Shown here: piece by piece, positions 28,617-38,305 of the stretch | Position numbering within the stretch: the first letter of the stretch is position 1 | Layout: each line of letters starts with the position of its first letter | Source of the DNA: Providencia rettgeri | GTDB taxonomy: Bacteria; Pseudomonadota; Gammaproteobacteria; Enterobacterales; Enterobacteriaceae | NCBI GenBank assembly: GCA_900455085.1 | Contig: UGTZ01000001.1 | Coordinates: forward strand, 1,766,501 to 1,830,500 | DNA length: 64,000 nucleotides | Direction: 5' to 3' | Notes under the pieces: model-generated | Database searches by the model: none | The model's input: only the letters and a program-made list of their open reading frames with translations | What the model was told of the DNA's origin: nothing | Made by a program: the position numbers and the translations under genes

Positions 28617-29421
28617 ATGGATTGGCTAACAGCCGTTGCTCCTGAAGTTTACGCTTTACTCTTCTTTGTTGCGCTATTTGCAGGGTTTATTGACTCCATC
28701 GCGGGTGGTGGTGGGCTATTAACGATCCCAGCTCTGTTATCCGTGGGAATCACACCAGTTGAAGCGTTAGCAACCAATAAATTGCAAGCTGTTGGCGGTT
28801 CGTTTTCTTCAACACTCTATTTTGTCAGGCGCAAAGCTATAGATTTACGAGAACAATTGTTTCCGTTCATTATGACCATGATTGGTGCCATGTTGGGTGC
28901 GATTGTCATTCAAATGATTGATACCGCGTTCTTAAAACAACTGTTGCCTATCTTGGTGATTTGTGTCGGTTTATACTTTTTATTAACGCCATCAATCGGT
29001 GTGCAAGACCGCCAACAACGTATCAGCATGCCATTTTTCGGGGTGGCAATTGGGATGACACTGGGTTTTTATGATGGTGCATTTGGCCCCGGAACCGGTT
29101 CATTTTTGGCGTTAGGCTATGTTCTGCTGCTCGGCTATAATCTTGCTAAAGCCACCGCCCACGCGAAGTTACTTAATTTTGCCTCTAATTTTGGCTCTTT
29201 AGTGTTCTTTATTATCGGGGGTCATGTTCTTTGGGCCTTAGGTTTTGTTATGCTAATCGGCCAAATGGTTGGCGCTCGTTTAGGTGCGCGTTTTGGTCTT
29301 AACCAAAGGACAAAAACTGATCAGGCCAATGATCGTGGTGATTTCGTTACTGATGAGTATTAAATTACTCAATGATAGCCATGGTGACGTGATTAAAGCT
29401 TGGTTTCTCTCATTATTTTAA
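28617..29421 (+). CDS. yfcA: YfcA, TauE/SafE-family membrane protein (one frameshift as read)
   Basis: Polytopic inner-membrane protein of the TSUP (DUF81) family; possible sulfonate/organic-anion permease, substrate unknown. N-terminal GFIDSIAGGGGLLTIPALL and ATNKLQAVGG are hallmarks. As read the frame ends early at 29363 with a foreign tail. Dropping one A from the AAA at 29305-29307 restores NQGQKLIRPMIVVISLLMS and gives 267 residues to the stop at 29421, against 269 in E. coli. The ATG at 28617 is used; a TTG four codons upstream is the alternative. Confidence 0.9.
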
Positions 29422-29438
29422 GATGATTTAAATTATTC

Positions 29439-29986
29439 ATGAGTACACATAATTATCAGGATCTAATCAATATCTTTGATGAATGTTTTGGTGTGACATA
29501 TAACACCAGGCTGGTAAAAGGGGATGATGAACCCATTTATTTACCTGCTGATGAGGCTGTGCCTTATCATCGTATCGTATTTGCACACGGTTTTTTCACT
29601 AGTGGTCTGCATGAAATCTCACATTGGTGTATCGCAGGGGAAGCAAGGCGCCAGCAAGTCGATTACGGCTATTGGTATTGCCCTGATGGTCGAGATGAAA
29701 AACACAGTGTGAATTTGAAGTGGTGGAGATCAAACCTCAAGCGCTAGACTGGCTGTTTTGTGTTGCCGTTGGCATTCCATTTAATGTCAGCTGTGACAAC
29801 TTAGAAGGGGATTTTGAGCCTGATCGCATTGCGTTTATGCGCAAAGTTCATGCGCAAGTGATGCTTTATTTAGAAAATGGTATCCCTGAACGCCCATTAC
29901 GCTTTATTAATGCGTTACAATTGTTTTACAATACGCCACCTCTTTGTGCAGAAGCTTTTCCTTATCCGGAAGATATTTTTGCCTAA
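29439..29986 (+). CDS. epmC: EpmC (YfcM), elongation factor P hydroxylase (one frameshift as read)
   Basis: Hydroxylates the beta-lysylated lysine of EF-P, the last step of that modification. The N-terminal part (ILO: HRIVFAHGFFTSGLHEISHW, HxxxE-type metal ligands) and C-terminal part (VSCDNLEGDFEPDRIAFMRK) lie in two frames. Restoring one A in the five-A run at 29698-29702 gives GRDEKTQCEFEVVEIKPQ and a 182-residue protein, the exact E. coli length. Start at ATG 29439, 17 bp after the yfcA stop. Confidence 0.92.
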
Positions 29987-30014
29987 TGAACACACATTTA
30001 AGTAAGGATTAAGC

Positions 30015-30287
30015 ATGCTTGCGGATTTAGAAACACGCATACTAACGAAGATTGATGATATGGTTGAGCACGCGAGTGATGATGAACTCTTCGCTGGCGG
30101 CTATTTGCGTGGTCACTTAACCCTTGCTGTAGCTGAGCTGGAAGAAGAAAACGAAACTAGCTCTGAAGCATTATATCAACGTGTCGAAGTCAGTATTCAA
30201 AATGCCATCAAAGCTGGCGAATTGACACCACCAGACCAAGTACTGGTATTAGATATGTGGAAAAACTTATTAAATAACGCAATTTAA
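30015..30287 (+). CDS. yfcL: YfcL family protein
   Basis: 90 residues, acidic; matches E. coli YfcL (92 residues) in content (DELFAGGYLRGHLTLAVAE) and in position between epmC and mnmC. Function unknown. 28 bp behind epmC, followed by a terminator. Confidence 0.9.
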   Translation: MLADLETRILTKIDDMVEHASDDELFAGGYLRGHLTLAVAELEEENETSSEALYQRVEVSIQNAIKAGELTPPDQVLVLDMWKNLLNNAI

Positions 30288-30306
30288 TTTGTAATGTTAT
30301 ACATTG

Positions 30307-30329
30307 AAAGCGGGGAAACCCGCTTTTTT
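30307..30329 (+). terminator. Terminator after yfcL
   Basis: AAAGCGGG-GAAA-CCCGCTTTTTT, a textbook tetraloop hairpin with T tract. Confidence 0.9.
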
Positions 30330-30359
30330 GTTAGCTAAATTTTGTTGTGAGTAAAAATT

Positions 30360-30875
30360 ATGGCGAATATTCGTTTAGCAACCCCCTTCGATGCCAAACA
30401 TCTTCCTGCCGTGGAAATTTCTGCAGGGCAGGCATTCACGAGTATCGAAAAATATCAATGGCTTGCCGAAGGTGATGGGCAAACAGAGCAAGACCACCTC
30501 GATTTTATTTCCGAGCAATTAGAATGGGTTGCGGTGAATGATTGCGATGAACCAATTGGTTTTATCAATGCTGAAGATCATCATACTAGCCTACATATTT
30601 GTGAGGTTTCTGTCTGCCAGCAATGGCAAGGGCAGGGTTGGGGTAAAAAGCTGATTAAGCAGGTTCTTGATGCCGCTTTGGCACGGAATATCACGGTAGT
30701 GACATTGACCACTTGCCGTGATGTGCCTTGGAATGCACCTTATTACCAACGCTTAGGTTTTAAAATTCTTGCAATTAATGAGTTAACCACCGAGTTACAG
30801 GCTATTTTACAGTCTGAAGTCGAGGCGGGGTTTGCCGCTGAAGACCGTTGTGCAATGGCTATCTCATTAACATAA
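30360..30875 (+). CDS. GNAT-family N-acetyltransferase
   Basis: 171 residues. GNAT fold with the acetyl-CoA loop Q-x-x-G-x-G (QQWQGQGWGKKLIKQ) and the C-terminal YYQRLGFKI. Substrate unknown; relatives include small-molecule and protein acetyltransferases. It sits between a terminator and the convergent mnmC, with a 4-bp gap, in a place where E. coli has no gene. Confidence 0.88.
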   Translation: MANIRLATPFDAKHLPAVEISAGQAFTSIEKYQWLAEGDGQTEQDHLDFISEQLEWVAVNDCDEPIGFINAEDHHTSLHICEVSVCQQWQGQGWGKKLIKQVLDAALARNITVVTLTTCRDVPWNAPYYQRLGFKILAINELTTELQAILQSEVEAGFAAEDRCAMAISLT

Positions 30876-30879
30876 GGTA

Positions 30880-32919
30880 TTAATAAGGGAGTTTAATAGG
30901 GCGACCTAATAATAATTTCCTTACCCAAAAACGGTTTGGGTTCAATTCTGCAAGGGTTTCATCGTCGAGCGGGAGTATTTGCCCAAAAATTTGAGCAGCC
31001 AGCAATTCCGCACAAAGGGGGGCAGTGGATAACCCTCTTGACCCTAATGCCCCAAAAATAAATAAATTTGGGTGCACAGGCGCTAGTGCAATAGGCTGCT
31101 CTTTGGCAATTTTGCTGGGTAAATCATGGTAATGCGCCAGATGTTGTTCAAAATCAGGCACATTGCCTAATAAGGGAAAGTGGTCGCGAATAACACAACG
31201 AATACCTTGGCGTGAATGTTGTTGCGAGATGTCGATATCCCTAGGCCAAGTTACATCAGGTAGGTTATCAATCAGTTTTTGGCGGTTTCCTTGTTGCTCT
31301 TCCTCGCTATAATCTAAATCGAGTCGCTCACGTTGGTAGCTAGCACCTAAGCAATGTTGTGTACCGGAGGCATCGGCAGGGGTTAAATATCCTTCAAAAC
31401 ACAGAACATTTTTCAATTGTTGTAGGGTGTGATTGGTAGGAATGTGGCTCACTTGCCCACGCACAGGTGAGATAGGTAAATTGAAGGTTTGAGCAAATTG
31501 GCGCAGTTTGTGCCCATTGGCAATAATGACAGTTGAGTGAACACGTGTTAGCTCTTTTTGTGATGTTGTTTTAATCGATAATTGCCAATCTTGCTCAGTT
31601 TGTTTTAATTCCACCACATTATGTTCAAAACAGAAGGTAACGCCTTTTTGCTGCAAATATTGCAGCAAACTCTCACAAAATTGGGCAGGGCAAAGCCATC
31701 CTCCAGACGCATAATGAATGCCATCATGGTTGACATCAACGCCACAAATATCACTCAGTTGTCGACGTTTTTTACCAATAGCAAAATCGTCAGGCCACTC
31801 GGTTTCTAACATTCCCGCTATTTTACGAGCTACTTTGTCGTTATACGCTAATTGGCTGACACCGCACCATTGCCCTTCAAATGCGATCCCCTGTTTCGCC
31901 AATTGATGGTAAAAACGAGAAGCAAAAGGGAAAGCGCTGACAAAAAAGCGCTCAAGTGGATCGTTATTGCCTGTGAGTAAGGGGTAAATAGCCCCTTGGC
32001 GATTGCCTGAAGCATTTTGTGCAACTTGGGCATCTTGGCAGTATAAAGTGACTTTAGCACCGCGCTTATGAAGAGCGTAGGCTGCCGTTAAACTGGCGAG
32101 CCCACCGCCAATGATGGCAACATCCGTTGGGTTGTCTGCTTTTCGTCTTGCGAACCAAGGGGTTGGGATATCAATTTCTTTTTCAGCTAATACTCCAGTT
32201 AACATTTCTCGCTTGTTACCAAAGCCTTTGACTTTTTTAAGGGTAAAACCCGCTTGTTGCAGGCCTCTCTTGACCGCACCTGCCACGGTAAATGTCGCAA
32301 AAGTCCCATTAAGGCGAGCTAATGTTGCCATGTTAGTGAACAGCTGTTCACTCCACATTTCGGGATTCTTTGATGGTGCGAAACCATCTAAAAACCAAGC
32401 ATCTATCTTATTGTTTAAGTTGCTTTTTAGTAAAGATATTTGCTCATTAACATCGCCAAACCATAAATCTAATATGATATGGCCATTTTCTAAAATGATC
32501 CGCTGATTACCCGGTAAGGCTTGCGGCCAACTTTCACAAAGGATTTGCGATAAGCCAGCAAGTTCAGGCCAGCAGCGATGTGCAGCGATTAAATCTGTTT
32601 TTGTTAAAGGGTATTTTTCGAAACTGATGAAATGTAATTGCTGTAATCTTGCGTTTGGGTTTTCGGCTTTAAACTGATTAAAAGATTGCCACAATGCTAA
32701 AAAATTCAACCCCGTACCAAACCCTGTTTCGGCAATCACACAGGTTGTAAAAGGGTGCGTCGCAAAGCGGTCAGGAAAATGATTTCCTTGCAAAAACACA
32801 TGGCGAGCTTCTTCTAAACCATTTTGGTTAGAAAAATAGATATCTGCAAACTGTTCAGACATAGGAGTGCCTTCGTCATTCCAGCTCAGGCGTGCGGTTT
32901 GTACAGCGTTCTTTTTCAC
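30880..32919 (-). CDS. mnmC: MnmC, bifunctional tRNA mnm5s2U synthesis enzyme
   Basis: 679 residues (E. coli 668). The N-terminal SAM methyltransferase (AETGFGTGLNFLALWQSF, WFLDGFAPSKNPEMW) adds the last methyl; the C-terminal FAD domain (VAIIGGGLASLTAAYALHKR, GxGxxG) removes the carboxymethyl group from cmnm5s2U34. The start is GTG at 32919; the N-terminus lines up with E. coli. Divergent from fabB, as in E. coli. Confidence 0.95.
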   Translation of the reverse strand: MKKNAVQTARLSWNDEGTPMSEQFADIYFSNQNGLEEARHVFLQGNHFPDRFATHPFTTCVIAETGFGTGLNFLALWQSFNQFKAENPNARLQQLHFISFEKYPLTKTDLIAAHRCWPELAGLSQILCESWPQALPGNQRIILENGHIILDLWFGDVNEQISLLKSNLNNKIDAWFLDGFAPSKNPEMWSEQLFTNMATLARLNGTFATFTVAGAVKRGLQQAGFTLKKVKGFGNKREMLTGVLAEKEIDIPTPWFARRKADNPTDVAIIGGGLASLTAAYALHKRGAKVTLYCQDAQVAQNASGNRQGAIYPLLTGNNDPLERFFVSAFPFASRFYHQLAKQGIAFEGQWCGVSQLAYNDKVARKIAGMLETEWPDDFAIGKKRRQLSDICGVDVNHDGIHYASGGWLCPAQFCESLLQYLQQKGVTFCFEHNVVELKQTEQDWQLSIKTTSQKELTRVHSTVIIANGHKLRQFAQTFNLPISPVRGQVSHIPTNHTLQQLKNVLCFEGYLTPADASGTQHCLGASYQRERLDLDYSEEEQQGNRQKLIDNLPDVTWPRDIDISQQHSRQGIRCVIRDHFPLLGNVPDFEQHLAHYHDLPSKIAKEQPIALAPVHPNLFIFGALGSRGLSTAPLCAELLAAQIFGQILPLDDETLAELNPNRFWVRKLLLGRPIKLPY

Positions 32920-33033
32920 GATAAGCCTACATTGTTTATATCATTCCTAAATTTTTACCGCTGATATCGGTGTAAGGCTACCGTCATAAAAAAGTCTTAT
33001 TCGCGTCACAAAGAAAAAAATACAAATATTTAC

Positions 33034-33049
33034 CCTGATCGGACTTGTT
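33034..33049 (+). promoter_or_regulatory. Putative FadR activator site of fabB
   Basis: CCTGATCGGACTTGTT agrees with the FadR consensus CTGGTCNGANNTGTT except for one base. FadR activates fabB in E. coli. The site directly abuts a FabR-like palindrome. Confidence 0.7.
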
Positions 33050-33050
33050 C

Positions 33051-33068
33051 AGCGTACAAGTGTAAGCT
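33051..33068. promoter_or_regulatory. Putative FabR operator of fabB
   Basis: AGCGTACAAGTGTAAGCT is an imperfect palindrome resembling the E. coli FabR sites at fabA and fabB, 54 bp before the fabB ATG. FabR represses unsaturated fatty-acid synthesis genes. Confidence 0.6.
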
Positions 33069-33121
33069 AAAGTGACAACCTGTAATCCCGCAATCATATA
33101 ATTATAGTCATGAGGTAACGA

Positions 33122-34336
33122 ATGAAGCGTGCAGTCATCACTGGTCTAGGTATTGTTTCCAGCCTTGGTAATAACCAGAAAGAAGTACTGGCTTCTCTGA
33201 AGGAAGGTCGTTCCGGGATCACTTTCTCAGAAGAATTCAAAGAGGCAGGGCTACGTAGCCATGTCTGGGGTAATGTCAAAAATTTAGACCCGAAAGACTT
33301 AATCGACCGTAAAATTTTCCGTTTTATGAGTGATTGCTCCGCCTATGCTTATTTATCAATGGAACAAGCGATTGCGGATTCAGGTTTAACAGAAGAACAA
33401 GTTTCAAATTTACGTACAGGTATCGTTGTTGGTTCCGGTGGTGGTTCTCCACGTAACCAAGTTGCGGGTTCTGACGGTATGCGTGCCAAAGGTTTACGTG
33501 GTGTGGGCCCATATATGGTGACTCGTGCAATGGCATCGGGTATTTCTGCTTGTTTAGCAACACCGTTTAAAATCAAAGGTGTAAACTACTCAATCAGTTC
33601 TGCTTGTTCAACATCAGCGCACTGTATCGGCCATGCCGTTGAATTGATCCAATTAGGCAAACAGGATGTGGTTTTTGCTGGTGGCGGTGAAGAACTGAGC
33701 TGGGAAATGACCTGTGAGTTTGATGCGATGGGCGCATTGTCGACTAAATACAATGAAACTCCAGACAAAGCATCAAGAACTTACGATAAAGACCGTGATG
33801 GTTTCGTTATCGCGGGTGGCGGCGGTATCGTCGTCGTTGAAGAGTTAGAGCATGCTTTAGCACGTGGTGCGCATATCTATGCTGAAATTGTGGGCTACGG
33901 TGCTACATCTGACGGTGCAGACATGGTTGCGCCATCAGGTGAAGGTGCTGTGCGCTGTATGCAAATGGCAATGCAAGGTGTCGATAAAATTGATTATATC
34001 AATACACACGGTACATCAACGCCAGTGGGTGACACCAAAGAGTTAGAAGCTATCCAAGAAGTGTTTGGTGCTAACTCTCCTGCAATTTCTGCAACGAAAG
34101 CGATGAGCGGTCACTCATTAGGTGCTGCGGGTGTCCACGAAGCAATTTACAGCTTGCTGATGTTAGAACACAGCTTTATTGCACCAAGCATTAACGTCGA
34201 AAATCTAGATGAGAAAGCAGCGGGCCTGAATATCGTGACTAAACCAACGGAGCAAGCGCTGGAAACAGTCATGTCTAACAGTTTCGGTTTCGGTGGAACT
34301 AACGCCACATTAGTGATGAGCAAATACAAAGCATAA
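33122..34336 (+). CDS. fabB: FabB, beta-ketoacyl-ACP synthase I
   Basis: 404 residues (E. coli 406). Elongates acyl-ACP and is essential for unsaturated fatty acids. Catalytic triad visible: Cys in SSACSTSAHCIG, His in NTHGTSTPVGDTKE, His in MSGHSLGAAG; also SNSFGFGGTNATLV. ATG preceded by GAGGTAAC. Followed by a strong terminator. Confidence 0.97.
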   Translation: MKRAVITGLGIVSSLGNNQKEVLASLKEGRSGITFSEEFKEAGLRSHVWGNVKNLDPKDLIDRKIFRFMSDCSAYAYLSMEQAIADSGLTEEQVSNLRTGIVVGSGGGSPRNQVAGSDGMRAKGLRGVGPYMVTRAMASGISACLATPFKIKGVNYSISSACSTSAHCIGHAVELIQLGKQDVVFAGGGEELSWEMTCEFDAMGALSTKYNETPDKASRTYDKDRDGFVIAGGGGIVVVEELEHALARGAHIYAEIVGYGATSDGADMVAPSGEGAVRCMQMAMQGVDKIDYINTHGTSTPVGDTKELEAIQEVFGANSPAISATKAMSGHSLGAAGVHEAIYSLLMLEHSFIAPSINVENLDEKAAGLNIVTKPTEQALETVMSNSFGFGGTNATLVMSKYKA

Positions 34337-34363
34337 TTTGTATCAGATTAACTAATTGAATAA

Positions 34364-34388
34364 ACGAGAACTTCGGTTCTCGTTTTTT
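34364..34388 (+). terminator. Terminator of fabB
   Basis: ACGAGAAC-TTCG-GTTCTCGT followed by seven T. Confidence 0.93.
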
Positions 34389-34495
34389 TATGTGAAAGTA
34401 ATTGAGCATTTCATCGTTGTTTTATTAAATAATTAATATGTTTAATATGGGAGTATATATCAAATAAATAAAGTTAATTGATATAGGAATAAGTT

Positions 34496-35332
34496 ATGGG
34501 TATTAAAACTCTCATTTATAAACTCAACAATAGTTCTACCAAGATGCTTGAAGTCTATAAGAAAAATCCATCTGAAGCCAATAAGAAAATTTTACTTAGC
34601 ATGGCAATTTCTAAAATAAATAATACATACAGTCAGTATGGGTGGGATATTAAATCGGAAAATAAAGAGAAAATTACAAAGAAAATTAATATTATAAATA
34701 GCTTTATAAGTATTAATACAGAAAAATCAAATACCAAAGAGTTGAACAGTAGTCCCCTAATACAAATTAAATCAGGACATAAACTAGATAGGTTTGCAGC
34801 ATACTATGATTATTCGAATAAAATAATAACTGCTGAGGATATGTCAAAACTTTTACTTAATAGTACCTATGATGGACCTATTCATATTAGTAGTACAAAT
34901 ATTGATTTTTCAGGTTCAAATCTATCGAACACAGTTGTGGATACAAGCAACAACATGCCTTTGCTAAGAGCGAATTTTTCTGATGCAATAGCTGAAAATA
35001 CACAGATTAAAATCCCAGTTAAGGTAGATGTTGATTACAACTTTACCAATGCTAATTTAAAGGGGGCTAAAATAACTCTAGATATTGATTATGATAATTT
35101 GAGTGATACTGTTATGAATAGCCTATTTGGTAGTGATAGCACCAATTATAAAAATGTTTTTAGTTCAATATCGACAATTGACAATAAATATCTTGGGATT
35201 AAACAAGCAGCATTTAAGATGCTTGCGAAAGCATATGCTGGAAGAAAGGATTATTTTGAAAAAAACAGAGAGATTAAAAAATATTTTTCGAAGCAATATC
35301 GTGACATTAATATGGTGCTAGAAGATAAGTAA
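34496..35332 (+). CDS. Orphan AT-rich protein with pentapeptide-like segment; effector-like
   Basis: 278 residues, strongly AT-rich and Ser/Asn/Lys/Ile-rich, unlike the neighbouring fabB. The N-terminal third is polar and predicted loosely helical, with no signal peptide. Residues about 130-205 contain pentapeptide-like units (FSGSNLSNTVVD, LLRANFSDAIAE, YNFTNANLKGAKI, YDNLSDTVM), suggesting a short right-handed beta-helix. The C-terminus is helical and basic. This order (polar N-terminus, beta-helix) recalls type III effectors such as SopA or PipB2, but the SopA catalytic HECT-like domain is absent. AGGAATAAG serves as RBS. Function unknown; acquisition by transfer is inferred from composition. 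Confidence 0.65.
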   Translation: MGIKTLIYKLNNSSTKMLEVYKKNPSEANKKILLSMAISKINNTYSQYGWDIKSENKEKITKKINIINSFISINTEKSNTKELNSSPLIQIKSGHKLDRFAAYYDYSNKIITAEDMSKLLLNSTYDGPIHISSTNIDFSGSNLSNTVVDTSNNMPLLRANFSDAIAENTQIKIPVKVDVDYNFTNANLKGAKITLDIDYDNLSDTVMNSLFGSDSTNYKNVFSSISTIDNKYLGIKQAAFKMLAKAYAGRKDYFEKNREIKKYFSKQYRDINMVLEDK

Positions 35333-35365
35333 TATACTGGTAACCAGGCTGTTTAACTAAATTAA

Positions 35366-35819
35366 CTAATCTCCATCACTTCCCCCTGAATCGGATGATG
35401 AACAATCAGAACTTGAGTTATCATTAGAACAATAATGGCTACTTGAGCGGTGGTTATCATCACTGGATGCGCTGTCATAATAAGGGGGCGTGTAGCTTGA
35501 ACTCGAATTATTTGAATTCACTCGATATGCAGTTTCTTTCACATTTTTACGCACTTCAAATATTTGACTTTTGCCTTTCGACCAACCAATAGTCACCAAA
35601 GTGGTATTTTTCTTTACGCTGATATGCAGCATTTTACCACAAAAAATATGCATTTTACCCCAGCGCTTTTATTTGGATATAACCGCTGTCTTTTTCCGTG
35701 ATAGTTACGGGTTTTTGGCTATGAATGGTGTAACGGTCGCCATAGACATCAATGGTACGCGTATACGCTAACGGTTTCGGCTGGATATTAAAAAGGGCGA
35801 AAAGTAATCTATCGAACAT
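35366..35819 (-). CDS. Orphan protein with Ser/Asp-rich tail (probable frameshift)
   Basis: Two frames appear to be one gene. ATG at 35819 starts MFDRLLFALFNIQPKPLAY...; it stops after ...YIQIKALG at the four-C run 35658-35661. Removing one base continues as KMHIFCGKMLHISVKK to 35366, about 150 residues in all. The first 110 residues look like a small beta-rich domain; the tail is low-complexity Ser/Asn/Asp with a few Cys and His (DDNHRSSSHYCSND, SSSDCSSSDSGGSDGD). No RBS is obvious at the upstream ATG and I recognise no family. If not joined, the 95-residue frame 35366-35653 remains. Confidence 0.5.
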
Positions 35820-36001
35820 TGTGTTTTATGTTTTAATAAATGAGATGACTAAAATAATTGATTGACGCTATTCAATATATCGTCATTATCTTAATCAATG
35901 ATTTATTAATGACTGAGTGAATATACATCATTTTATTAAATTTTTTATCCAAAACAGTGACATGATATTAGCTCAATTTTTAGTTGAATAGAGGAAATTA
36001 T

Positions 36002-36229
36002 ATGAGTGTAACAAGGTTTCATGCGGCTATTTGGATGCAGGATTTTAAAATTTTAGGCAAGGCATTATCTCGTTATATCCGCAGTAAATTTAGTGGGATG
36101 ATTAGTAAAATACATAATACTGAAAAAATATTTCCACTGCATAGTTATGACCAAAAGAGAACGAACACAACCACTAGTTTGCAATCAAAACATGTCTATT
36201 ATGGCGCAGGACTCATGATAAATCAGTAG
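36002..36229 (+). CDS. Small basic orphan protein
   Basis: 75 residues starting MSVTRFHAAIWMQDFKILGK, with GAGGAAATT as RBS. Basic (rich in Lys/Arg), no signal peptide or membrane segment, no family recognised. It sits alone between the Ser-rich gene and the tct terminator in the AT-rich islet. A TTG six codons earlier shares the frame but overlaps the RBS. Confidence 0.5.
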   Translation: MSVTRFHAAIWMQDFKILGKALSRYIRSKFSGMISKIHNTEKIFPLHSYDQKRTNTTTSLQSKHVYYGAGLMINQ

Positions 36230-36263
36230 TTTTATTAAGTTATATAAAGCTCCCTATTTATTA

Positions 36264-36293
36264 ATAAAAAATGCCCCAAAATCACACTGGGGC
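36264..36293 (-). terminator. Terminator of tctCBA
   Basis: Minus strand GCCCCA / TGGGGC hairpin followed by ATTTTTTATT, about 50 bp after the tctA stop. Confidence 0.75.
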
Positions 36294-36345
36294 AAAGTTT
36301 TACAGAGATTGTATGAACAACAGATATCGTATGAACAACCGTGAA

Positions 36346-37851
36346 TTATGAAATAGTGGAATGTTTACGTTTACGAATGCGTTTTACAATAGGCGGAAGA
36401 ATTAGTACTAATACCGCCAGTGTTAATAAACTTTGAGAAATCGTACTGCTCCAAAGAATATCGAAATTTCCATTACTGATGGATAATGAACGGCGTAAGT
36501 TTTGTTCTAGCATTTCACCTAATACAAACCCTAAGATTAATGGCGACAATGGGAAGTTCATTTTTCGTAGAATAAACCCAAATACGCCAAGCCCCATCAT
36601 GAGTAACAAATCAAATGTCGTACTGTGAACGGCATATACCCCGACAGCAGAAATGCAAGCAATAGCAGGGACTAAAAACCATAATGGAACCGTTAGCATC
36701 CGTGTGAATAAGCCAATTAATGGAATATTCATGATGAGTAGAACTACGTTAGCAATTAACAAAGCCGCAATTAACCCCCCACACAATATCAGGTTGCTCA
36801 GTAAACATACCTGGGCCTGGGGTGATATTATAGAGCGTTAGCGCCCCCATCATTACTGCAGTTGTCCCCGACCCCGGAACGCCAAGGGTTAACATTGGGA
36901 TAAATGAGCCACAGGCAGAGGCATTATTGGCTGCTTCTGGTGCAGCGACACCGCGAACATCGCCATTACCAAAATCGCCTTTTTCGCCACTGATTTTCTT
37001 TTCAGTCATATAGGTTATGGCACTGGCAATGGTGGCGCCGGCACCTGGTAAGACGCCAACAAAGAACCCAATAAAAGAGGAGCGTAAAGCAGGGCCAGCA
37101 CACGCTTTGGCCTCTTTGCGATTAAACAGCATTCTGCCTGTTTTACGGATCAGCCCTTGTCCTGTTGCCGTGCCTTCGAGCATCAATAAAATTTCGCTAA
37201 CAGAGAACAAACCAATAACCACGACGATAAATTGCACGCCATCCGATAAATGTACGCTATCAAAGGTAAAACGATATTCCCCAGAGTTGGCATCTACGCC
37301 CACAGTAGCAAGTGATAAGCCAATTAATGCCGCCAATAGTGATTTGATTGGGTTTTGGCTCATCATACTGCCCAAACAGGCAATAGCAAAAACCATCAAA
37401 GCGAAATACTCAGCAGGCCCGAAAGCCAAAGACCATTGCGCTAATAAAGGAGCAAATAAAATAATACCCACAATCGCAATCGTTGAGCCAATGAATGAAC
37501 TCACCGCAGAAATTGACAGTGCAACACCACCTTTACCTTGTTTTGCCATTGGGTAACCATCTAGCGTGGTCATGATTGCAGCGGCATCACCAGGGACATT
37601 GAGTAATATGGATGAGATACGTCCACCATATTCACAACCTAAATAAACCGTGGCGAGTAAGATTAATGCAGACTCGGCCGGTAATTTAAGTGCAAAGGCC
37701 AGCGGTAGCAAAATAGCGACACCATTAATTGGCCGAGGCCGGGAAGCATCCCAACGATAGTACCGATAAAACAGCCAATTAAGGCGATCAAGATATTTTG
37801 AGGAACAAGAGCAACCTCAAAACCTTGTGATAGGTACATCCAAGTTTCCAT
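36346..37851 (-). CDS. tctA: TctA, large membrane subunit of tripartite tricarboxylate transporter (two frameshifts as read)
   Basis: About 501 residues once joined (usual length near 504), with 11-12 membrane segments. It forms the translocation pore for citrate/tricarboxylates with TctB and the periplasmic binding protein TctC. Family motif GxxxGxLPGLG (IGTIVGMLPGLG) is in the first fragment; GGRISSILLNVPGDAAAIMT and GVLPGAGATIASAITY in the second; NPLxxG-like FPLSPLILGFVLG in the third. The frames break at the GG 37731-37732 (one base missing) and at the six-C run 36775-36780 (one base extra). Third gene of tctCBA. Confidence 0.92.
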
Positions 37852-37862
37852 GATTTCGTTCC

Positions 37863-38294
37863 TTAATTAAGCAAGCTACCAATAGGTAAGGTTACATCTA
37901 GCCATTTATCAAAGGCATAGAATAGAAAGATACCTAAGACGGGGCCGGAAATAACCGCGGCGATAGGTGTTGCGCCAAATAGCAGGGCAATACTAATGGT
38001 GAGCAAACTGGTGGCAATCGGGAACCCCAACCATTCAAAAGCCCATGCATAGATAACAAGTGCAACGACTAATAAAACTAAACGACGTAATACATAGGGT
38101 TTTGGCCACTCAACGGCTTCTTGCTTGCCAAATAATAAGGCAAGGGCACAAAGCGCCATTAAAGAGAGTATGACAACCGGAAAAGGGCGGGGGCCCAGTG
38201 GTTCATAACTAAACTCACTCTGGATCCCCCAACCAATATAAATTCCGATAGCACACAGTATTAGCCAAACTATGGCAAATATGCGTTGGCTCAT
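37863..38294 (-). CDS. tctB: TctB, small membrane subunit of tricarboxylate transporter
   Basis: 143 residues, four hydrophobic helices (for example IFAIVWLILCAIGIYIGWG and VLGIFLFYAFDKWLDV). Small, poorly conserved partner of TctA; assignment rests on size, topology and position 11 bp each side between tctC and tctA. Confidence 0.9.
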   Translation of the reverse strand: MSQRIFAIVWLILCAIGIYIGWGIQSEFSYEPLGPRPFPVVILSLMALCALALLFGKQEAVEWPKPYVLRRLVLLVVALVIYAWAFEWLGFPIATSLLTISIALLFGATPIAAVISGPVLGIFLFYAFDKWLDVTLPIGSLLN

Positions 38295-38305
38295 CGTTCA
38301 CCCCA

